From a virus, in the IMG/VR virus record IMGVR_UViG_3300012928_000062, positions 1 to 20,110 of that record: a stretch of DNA of 20,110 nucleotides, one strand, 5' to 3'. The notes under the pieces were generated by a model. The model saw only the letters and a list, made by a program, of their open reading frames with translations, was not told where the DNA came from and ran no database searches. This document shows positions 15,467 through 20,110 of this stretch, in pieces; position 1 is the first letter of the stretch; the number at the start of each line of letters is the position of its first letter. Both the position numbers and the translations under genes were made by a program.

Positions 15467-16164
15467 AAAAAAGCAGCGAGTCCTTCAAGCACGACATCAG
15501 ATGTAACTTTAGTGTTAGGGTTAGTAACCTGAAGTGTGTATGTCAACTTAGGCATAGTCTCAAAGAATTTCTGGATCTTAGCAAACTGCTCAGAATTCAG
15601 ATCTTCAAGGAAATCTAGTGCTTCCTTTGGAGTGAAGCTATCATAGACTTCTTCCTTATCGTATACACTTTCAATACAACCTGCTGCCAACTCAAATACA
15701 TCCTCAATTCCAGGATTATCCGACATGTTTTGACTGATGAATACATCAATCGAAGGATACTTCATAACCACACCCACTTCATCATTAAGGAGAATTTTCT
15801 TCTCGTGGTCAGAGGGGATTTCTACCTCAACTTCATTCAGAGGCACTTGTACTTCGACCTGGGTCTCATTGTCATCAGGGCAGGTGATTTTGAATTCACT
15901 TGCTTCACCAACAGCAGTAGCACGAATGCGAAGGAAGATATATTCGATCTCAAAGGTTGCGAGATCTTCCACCTTACCTTTCAGGTTGGTGCAATTCTTG
16001 ATGATGGTTTTAACTGCCTTGATCATCTGCTTGTCGTCTTGCGACTCCATAGCGAGATATAGCAGTTTTTCCTCTTTGACAAGGAAGGGTCGATATGTAA
16101 CTTGGGTGCCAGTGATAGGCAAAGTCAGATCATACTCGGGGATAGCGAGCTTGGGTAAAGGCAT
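15460..16164 (-). CDS. 26: gp26-like baseplate hub / tail assembly protein (T4_baseplate family)
   Basis: The protein has 234 residues. The N-terminus MPLPKLAIPEYDLTLPITG, then TYRPFLVKEEKLLYLAMES and IIKNCTN, is the typical start of the T4 gp26-type family in T4-like phages. The middle is a beta-rich domain (FKITCPDDNETQVEVQVPLNEVEVEI) and the C-terminus is helical (ALDFLEDLNSEQFAKIQKFFETMPKL), ending in AAFFE. In T4 gp26 is a hub component needed for baseplate assembly. Its place just upstream of tape-measure-like genes and the slippery end suggest it also acts as the G part of a tail-chaperone pair. GGAG lies four bases before the ATG. The gap to the upstream gene is 25 bases. Confidence 0.75.
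   Translation of the reverse strand: MPLPKLAIPEYDLTLPITGTQVTYRPFLVKEEKLLYLAMESQDDKQMIKAVKTIIKNCTNLKGKVEDLATFEIEYIFLRIRATAVGEASEFKITCPDDNETQVEVQVPLNEVEVEIPSDHEKKILLNDEVGVVMKYPSIDVFISQNMSDNPGIEDVFELAAGCIESVYDKEEVYDSFTPKEALDFLEDLNSEQFAKIQKFFETMPKLTYTLQVTNPNTKVTSDVVLEGLAAFFE
15466..15472 (-). promoter_or_regulatory. Slippery heptamer T TTT TTC for -1 frameshift
   Basis: The minus strand reads TTTTTTC, in phase as T TTT TTC in the gp26 frame, two codons before the GAG TAG end. It fits X XXY YYZ. No strong stem or pseudoknot is evident downstream: only weak pairing of AGTA with TACT, or GTAG with a later CTAC. Confidence 0.65.
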
Positions 16165-16189
16165 AATACTCCATAACTATTAAATTTAT

Positions 16190-16936
16190 TTAGGTGCCAA
16201 AGAAGGCGGAATCTGACTGAGAGTCAATTCCTAGTGCTTCTGCAATTCTATCAAAGTTACGAATAACTTTGTCTTTGGCATTAGGACTGAAGGAGAGAAC
16301 ATCTTCTCCAACCGTATCAAATCTAAATCTCTCATACTTAAAGTCAACGTCGATCTTCATAAGATCAGCAGGACCATTATTGAGAGTCATTGCAGAAATA
16401 TCAAATGGGAATGCACCATACATCTGCCATACAGCAGTGGATCTATTCATCCTCTGCTCAAACTGGACTTGTTTTCCGTTAAAGTTAGTAGCACCCTTAT
16501 AAACGATGTTAGCAGCATTCTCCCATTTCAGGATCTGAATGTCTGCTGTGTACTCGTCGTAGAATGTAACTCTGTTTTCAGCATCGCTAGCAGTGAGATT
16601 CATCCACTTCTCAAAGAATTGGCGATGATACATGTCCTTTGTCATGATGAAGGACATCCTGACTTCTTGCTTTTGCTGACCATATGCATAATCATATGGT
16701 TGACCAACCATTTTAACTGATTGGGTTTTAATTCTTCTCGCAGGAATAGTTACACTATCAGCGAAATAGTTAATCGCTTCATAATGCTCTCTATAATTAG
16801 GATGCCAACCTTTAGCGTATAGCATAGCAGGGAGTGTAATCTCCACCGAGAATAGATTCGACTTAGCGATATCCTTCTCGCCACCTGCTACGAGATCGGC
16901 AAAACGTGTAAAACTGTTTGGATTTCTATATCCCAT
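16190..16936 (-). CDS. Tail-tube-like baseplate protein, gp54-type
   Basis: The protein has 248 residues. The order FSVEITLPAML, SVTIPARRIKTQSVKMVGQPYDYAYG, EVRMSFIMTKDMYHRQFFEKWM, VTFYDEYTADIQILKW, QMYGAFPFDISAMTLNN and DLMKIDVDFKYERFRF follows the fold shared by T4 tail-tube protein gp19, gp48 and gp54: strand pairs around a central helix carrying the FFEKW motif. Because gp48 is coded separately on the other strand, the tube-initiator gp54 is the best candidate, but the two cannot be separated firmly by eye. The start overlaps the previous gene's stop (TAATG). Confidence 0.5.
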   Translation of the reverse strand: MGYRNPNSFTRFADLVAGGEKDIAKSNLFSVEITLPAMLYAKGWHPNYREHYEAINYFADSVTIPARRIKTQSVKMVGQPYDYAYGQQKQEVRMSFIMTKDMYHRQFFEKWMNLTASDAENRVTFYDEYTADIQILKWENAANIVYKGATNFNGKQVQFEQRMNRSTAVWQMYGAFPFDISAMTLNNGPADLMKIDVDFKYERFRFDTVGEDVLSFSPNAKDKVIRNFDRIAEALGIDSQSDSAFFGT

Positions 16937-17406
16937 TAAACTCTGCTCCAGATGTGACTGCTAGGGACTTCAATCCATCTACCTGCTGCATTAAATAGGA
17001 ATTGCTCTATAGGCAATGGTGTCATATCCTGCAGATCGATCGGCTTAACAGTATAGATGTTAGTGGCGTTTGACATAAAGTATTTATGATGACAACGGGC
17101 AGGATACGCGGGACTACCCATAGACCACTGTGCAGCGATTGTCTTTCTTGCTGATGGTTGTAGATAATGCAAGTTACCACCTGAGAATTGCATGTTTGGG
17201 TCATCTTTGTCGGATATCTTCACCATCGGGAATCTATCGTAGAATGACAGTTTCTCAGTTGCTGCAGAGTATGCAAAGAAGATGACATCACCGACCTCAA
17301 AGGTGCCTTCATATGGCTCCAGACCATATTGCAGTTGACTGCGATACCAGTCTTTAGATTGTTTCTTGCCTTCTGCAAGATCTTTGACATCAGTGAAGAT
17401 GCTCAT
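16936..17406 (-). CDS. Virion-associated protein with YDRFPMV and NLHYL motifs
   Basis: The protein has 156 residues. It contains EVGDVIFFAYSAATEKLSFYDRFPMVKI followed by GGNLHYLQPSAR (about residues 37-87). I recall this pattern (GD-x-x-F/Y, Y-D-x-F-P-x-V, N-L-H-Y-L-x-P-x-x-R) from uncharacterised structural proteins of T4-like marine phages, but cannot name the gene. A conserved-looking C-terminus (EQFLFNAAGRWIEVP) follows. It lies between gp4 and a tail-tube-like gene, with ATGA overlap upstream and TAATG overlap downstream, so it is produced with head-completion and baseplate proteins. Confidence 0.6.
   Translation of the reverse strand: MSIFTDVKDLAEGKKQSKDWYRSQLQYGLEPYEGTFEVGDVIFFAYSAATEKLSFYDRFPMVKISDKDDPNMQFSGGNLHYLQPSARKTIAAQWSMGSPAYPARCHHKYFMSNATNIYTVKPIDLQDMTPLPIEQFLFNAAGRWIEVPSSHIWSRV
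17081..17088 (-). promoter_or_regulatory. Possible late promoter CATAAATA
   Basis: The minus strand reads CATAAATA, seven of eight to the T4 late consensus, about 145 bases upstream of the tail-tube-like gene and inside the 156-residue gene. It may be chance in coding sequence. Confidence 0.3.
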
Positions 17407-17837
17407 ACGTTTAACTCGTTTTCTGTGAGAATTAAGAATTCCATACGACGATCCTTACAGTATTCTCTTGCTGCCTTCCACTTTGCTTGGTTGACACCGT
17501 AAGTTTTCACTTCAGTTATATATTTTCTAGTTTGCCTTTTCGGTCTCTTCGGGGGCGCACACTGGACCTTCGGTTTAACTTCGATAATGAATTTCTGAGT
17601 CCCTCCGTTTCTAGTTCGTGCTCGGACGTAGAAGTCGGGGAAATAGCGATGAATCCGATTATCAACAGGACTGATGTATGGAATAACGATTTCTTCACTG
17701 CCCCACTCAATCACGTTTACATTTTTGTCACACCAGACCATAAACTTTCTTTCCCACAAACTCCTATAAATAATATTTGTGGGATCACCCTTATACTTAT
17801 GTCTATTTGATGGTCTGAATTTGCCAGAATAACTCAT
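17403..17837 (-). CDS. 4: gp4-like head completion protein (nuclease-like fold)
   Basis: The protein has 144 residues from the ATG at 17837; T4 gp4 has about 150. The sequence MSYSGKFRPSNRHKYKGDPT, then YRSLWERKFMVWCD and EWGSEEIVIPYISPVDN, is the standard gp4 N-terminus of T4-like phages. It carries a PD-(D/E)xK nuclease core: a glutamate in SLWERKF (Glu29), PDF at 67-69 (Asp68) and IIEVKPK with Glu86 and Lys88, the TnsA-like arrangement noted for this family. In T4 it acts late, closing filled heads before tails attach. A longer GTG start at 17879 is possible but would add an atypical leader and overlap gp48. No good Shine-Dalgarno is visible. Confidence 0.82.
   Translation of the reverse strand: MSYSGKFRPSNRHKYKGDPTNIIYRSLWERKFMVWCDKNVNVIEWGSEEIVIPYISPVDNRIHRYFPDFYVRARTRNGGTQKFIIEVKPKVQCAPPKRPKRQTRKYITEVKTYGVNQAKWKAAREYCKDRRMEFLILTENELNV
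17765..17772 (+). promoter_or_regulatory. T4-type late promoter TATAAATA for gp48-gp53
   Basis: The plus strand reads CTATAAATA, an exact late consensus, about 100 bases upstream of the gp48 start at 17872 and inside the gp4 coding region. It is the only exact late motif seen on this strand and is placed correctly for the two plus-strand genes. Confidence 0.65.
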
Positions 17838-17871
17838 GTCAGAATTGTTAGTATTCCCAAGGGTCAAACCC

Positions 17872-18750
17872 ATGGGCACATCAGGTAGCAGTAGACGGTC
17901 TGTAAGGAAGGAAGCATCCTTCCCAACGGAAGTGATCGACTACCTTAAATTGAGTATTTATAAGCACCAGTCAGGAAGAAACTATGGCTCAGACAAGGGT
18001 AGTGGTAAACCAGAGGGGTCTATATTCCTGTATCTCCCTCCTGGTCTGAATGAGAAATACACAGCAAAGTATGAGGGTAAAAACCTCGGTGCTGTGGGTG
18101 CAGCAGTTATTGATGCTGCTGGTGATGCCTTGGCAGGTGGTCAAGAAATTGGATCAAACATTGCAAAGGCAGCAGATGCAGCAAAACCTGCACTTGGATT
18201 CAAGGTAGGATCTGAAGCAATCAACACATTGGTTGGTAAAGTATCTCCCTATGGTTTCAACGTTGATTCTAACGATCTTTCACAATTAACGCAAGGTAAG
18301 GTGTTTAACCCCTACGAAGAGATGCTCTTCAAAGGTGTGCAATTCCAAAACCATAGTTTTAAGTTTACCATGGTGCCTAAGTCTGCTGCTGATGTGCAGA
18401 CGATCTATCAGATTATTAGCACCCTTAGACAGGCAATGCACCCATCAAAAGAAGGTAATGACTGGTTGACTATCCCTGATAAGTTTGAAGCAGACATCGT
18501 TAGATACGTTTCTAAGGATGATACTGAAGAATTGGGTGAGGGTAAGGCAGCAGGTGGATATATGAATACACTCCTACGCTTCCCACATAGAATGGTCCTA
18601 CAGGACATGAGCGTTGATTTCGGTGACTCTACCGCAATTCGCTCTCAAATTCCTGGCATGGAAGATAAAGATTTCGGTTTTGCGGTGTATAACATGACGT
18701 TATCCTTCCAAGAAATCAAATACCGCACACGCGAAGACTTCAAAGACTGA
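17872..18750 (+). CDS. 48: gp48-like baseplate tail-tube cap protein
   Basis: The protein has 292 residues. The N-terminus (FPTEVIDYLKLSIYKH) and the small helical Ala/Gly insert (73-118) are followed by the core FNPYEEMLFKGVQFQNHSFKFTMVPKSAADVQTIYQIISTLRQAMHP (145-191). The (Y/F)-E-x-x-F-K-G-V-x-F, F-x-F-x-x-x-P-x-(S/N), I-I-x-x-L-R/K pattern marks the T4 gp48 group. The C-terminus has LRFPHRMVLQDMSVDFG and MTLSFQEIKYRTREDF. In T4 gp48 caps the hub and starts the tail tube with gp54. I chose the ATG at 17872 because AAGGG lies 8 bases upstream; the longer ATG at 17836 has no such site and its ATG overlaps the divergent gp4 ATG. It overlaps gp53 in TGATG. Confidence 0.75.
   Translation: MGTSGSSRRSVRKEASFPTEVIDYLKLSIYKHQSGRNYGSDKGSGKPEGSIFLYLPPGLNEKYTAKYEGKNLGAVGAAVIDAAGDALAGGQEIGSNIAKAADAAKPALGFKVGSEAINTLVGKVSPYGFNVDSNDLSQLTQGKVFNPYEEMLFKGVQFQNHSFKFTMVPKSAADVQTIYQIISTLRQAMHPSKEGNDWLTIPDKFEADIVRYVSKDDTEELGEGKAAGGYMNTLLRFPHRMVLQDMSVDFGDSTAIRSQIPGMEDKDFGFAVYNMTLSFQEIKYRTREDFKD
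17955..17962 (-). promoter_or_regulatory. T4-type late promoter TATAAATA for the gp4-led operon
   Basis: The minus strand reads TATAAATA, an exact late consensus, about 118 bases upstream of the gp4 ATG and inside the gp48 gene. It is the probable main start of the long leftward baseplate operon. Confidence 0.6.
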
Positions 18751-19718
18751 TGGCAAATTATTTCTCATACATACCAGACGTATTCGTCAGGACAAAGAGT
18801 TATCGCACAGGGACTAATGATCCCTATGTTATGGCGAAGAATCTCTTCCGTCGTGTCAAGATCAGAGATGATATCAGTGATGTTATTCTTGGATTTGAAA
18901 AATACACTATCCAGAATAATGAAAGACCTGATCAGGTCGCTGAGAAGGTATATAAAAACGTCAACTACGATTGGGTTATCCTGCTGGTCAATAACATCAT
19001 CAATATCTACGATGATTGGCCCATGACAGAGCAAGAGCTCTACAATTATATGGTGCGTAAGTATGGAAAGGATGATGTAGAAAGCATCCACCATTGGGAA
19101 ACGCAAGAGATTAGAAATACTCGGGGAGATATACAACTGAGAGCAGGTCTTGAAGTCCCTGAAGACTTTAATTATACTAGACCTGATGGCACATCCATTC
19201 CTAAAGAAGAGTTAATTAGACCTCTTTCTAACTATGACTATGAATCTGGTTTGAATGACTACAAGAGAGGCATTCACGTCCTGAAACCTCAATTCTTGAA
19301 TTCATTCGTTGAAGAATTTGAAGATCTGGTCGAATATCTGCCTTCTAATGAGGTTGATCCTCTTACAGGTATCAAGAGAAGTGTTGGCACAGTTGCAGAA
19401 GCATTTACTAGCGTCAAACCCACATATCAGACTCTTGTTGGTCAGACACCATCTATCCAATTTGCTGCTACAGCAGAATACACCTCCAGAAACTTCGGAT
19501 CTACCGATCCTACTATCTCTGAAGGTGATGTGCTTGCTGATGGTAGCACCGTTGCAGTTACTGTCTCTACGGGTCAAACCAGTGCTACTGTTGAGCAGGC
19601 AGGTGAGATGACCCAGACAGAGGTCAACCAGTATGGATCCGCTGGATCTTCTAGTGGTCAAACCTCCAGTGGTGGCACCAGTAGCGGTGGATCATACCAA
19701 GGTGGTGGGGGATATTAA
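18750..19718 (+). CDS. 53: gp53-like baseplate wedge protein with long C-terminal extension
   Basis: The protein has 322 residues; T4 gp53 has about 196. The gp53 core is clear: RPDQVAEKVYKNVNYDWVILLVNNIINIYDDWPMTEQEL (59-97) aligns with the T4 pattern RPEELANAIYGN-YWVLLMCND-DPYYGW-TSQEA. The conserved end GLNDYKRGIHVLKPQFLNSFVEEFEDLV lies at 167-194. Beyond about residue 205 is a Thr/Ser-rich extension finishing in a Gly/Ser/Gln low-complexity tail (about 290-322). In T4 the LysM-like gp53 links neighbouring wedges around the hub. The gene is coupled to gp48 (TGATG), and its stop overlaps the convergent glutaredoxin gene's stop by 4 bases. Confidence 0.85.
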   Translation: MANYFSYIPDVFVRTKSYRTGTNDPYVMAKNLFRRVKIRDDISDVILGFEKYTIQNNERPDQVAEKVYKNVNYDWVILLVNNIINIYDDWPMTEQELYNYMVRKYGKDDVESIHHWETQEIRNTRGDIQLRAGLEVPEDFNYTRPDGTSIPKEELIRPLSNYDYESGLNDYKRGIHVLKPQFLNSFVEEFEDLVEYLPSNEVDPLTGIKRSVGTVAEAFTSVKPTYQTLVGQTPSIQFAATAEYTSRNFGSTDPTISEGDVLADGSTVAVTVSTGQTSATVEQAGEMTQTEVNQYGSAGSSSGQTSSGGTSSGGSYQGGGGY

Positions 19719-19960
19719 ATAAGTCCTCTCTCTTTCGCTACATGTAGCAATTCTTTCAAGTCGCCCACATGTCGTGCTCCTAGCGCGATTTGTGGGTATT
19801 GTGCTTCTGGACCAAATTCGTCTTCAAACGCTCTTTGGTCAAAATGTTGATCTAGGCGATATTCGAGATATTCACCATCTAGTGCTTTTAGCAGTTGTGC
19901 TGCTCTTTCGCATTCTTGTGATCCATTACTATAAATTACTGCTGTCTGAGGTACTACCAT
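19715..19960 (-). CDS. Glutaredoxin-like protein with SxxC active site
   Basis: The protein has 81 residues, the size of a small glutaredoxin. It has the thioredoxin-fold order: strand TAVIYSN, active-site loop GSQEC at 13-17, helix ERAAQLLKAL, strand YLEYRL, then cis-proline YPQIAL (Pro56), GARHVGDLKELLHV. The usual CPYC is replaced by SQEC: Ser14 takes the place of the nucleophilic N-terminal cysteine and Cys17 remains. Normal dithiol chemistry is therefore unlikely. It could work by a monothiol route through Cys17, or only bind partners. Many cyanophages carry glutaredoxin genes linked to nucleotide reduction, but that link is not shown here. GGAG before the ATG supports the start. Its first bases overlap the stop of the upstream gene (TAATG). 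Confidence 0.75.
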   Translation of the reverse strand: MVVPQTAVIYSNGSQECERAAQLLKALDGEYLEYRLDQHFDQRAFEDEFGPEAQYPQIALGARHVGDLKELLHVAKERGLI

Positions 19961-20110
19961 TACTTCTCCTTGTGATTGTAGGTAATGACAATTTTTTCGT
20001 GTGTTGTACGCTTATCGGAGCACATGACATGCTCCACCTTTCCATCCAATAATTCACCAACCTTTTCTAGAAGGTTATTCGCTATGTTGCGATTGGTTAC
20101 GTCGTTGCCA
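19960..20110 (-). CDS. Hypothetical protein, C-terminal 50 residues (partial)
   Basis: An open frame on the minus strand runs from the window edge to a TAA at 19960-19962 that overlaps the glutaredoxin ATG. The readable end, beginning with NRNIANNLLEKVGELLDGKV and closing VITYNHKEK, looks coding: a helix followed by two strands. It gives no recognisable family. The start lies outside the window. Confidence 0.5.
   Translation of the reverse strand, partial: GNDVTNRNIANNLLEKVGELLDGKVEHVMCSDKRTTHEKIVITYNHKEK

Noticed and set aside
16183-16194. CTAAATAAAT on the minus strand upstream of gp26 as a late promoter
   Set aside because: It misses the TATAAATA core at more than one position and overlaps the previous gene's stop; a weak A/T match there is not convincing.
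20017-20035. Inverted repeat GGAGCA-7-TGCTCC near the right edge, possible operator or terminator
   Set aside because: It lies inside an open coding frame, has no T-tract and no adjacent gene boundary, so chance is the simpler explanation.

Overview
The window is part of the genome of a T4-like cyanophage, a contractile-tailed myovirus of marine Synechococcus or Prochlorococcus. Three things point there: T4-type baseplate and head-completion genes (gp4, gp26, gp48, gp53, gp5-like); the cyanobacterial auxiliary genes cp12 and cpeT, which matter only in a photosynthetic host; and T4-type late promoter motifs (NATAAATA). There are no tRNA genes, CRISPR arrays, insertion sequences or integrases, and no intergenic stretch over about 50 bases.

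Layout. (1) At 1-1062 (minus) is the 5' part of a modular virion structural protein with repeated LP...TNK units and its own TATAAATA promoter. (2) At 1090-3557 (minus) is a tight cluster of small genes, many with overlapping stops and starts: an exported HExxH zincin-like protein, a cupin/JmjC-like protein, a Phd/YefM-like protein and five unknowns, one only 40 residues long. (3) At 3589-17837 (minus) is the tail-hub and baseplate module. In transcription order it is gp4, a structural protein with an NLHYL motif, a tail-tube-like gp54-type protein, gp26 with a -1 frameshift extension, a 1232-residue tape-measure-like protein carrying transglycosylase, EF-hand and amidase domains, a 1031-residue paralogue without those enzymes, a gp27-like hub protein, cp12, cpeT and a gp5-like hub spike. 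(4) At 17872-19718 (plus), diverging from gp4, are gp48 and gp53. (5) At 19715-20110 (minus) are a glutaredoxin-like protein with SxxC in place of CxxC and the end of an unknown gene.

How it works together. The late genes build the central hub and baseplate, cap and initiate the tail tube, and complete the head. Neighbours are mostly joined by ATGA, TAATG or TGATG junctions, suggesting coupled translation. Peptidoglycan cutting appears to be carried by the 1232-residue protein, because the gp5-like spike shows no lysozyme domain. The two auxiliary genes sit exactly between the gp27-like and gp5-like hub genes, and cpeT has a full-consensus sigma-70 promoter (TTGACA, 17 bases, TATAAT) over the cp12 stop codon. 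The most notable unannotated-looking element is a T TTT TTC heptamer at the end of gp26. From it a -1 frame stays open past the gp26 stop and ends exactly at the start of the 1232-residue gene, as in the G/GT tail-assembly-chaperone arrangement of other tailed phages.
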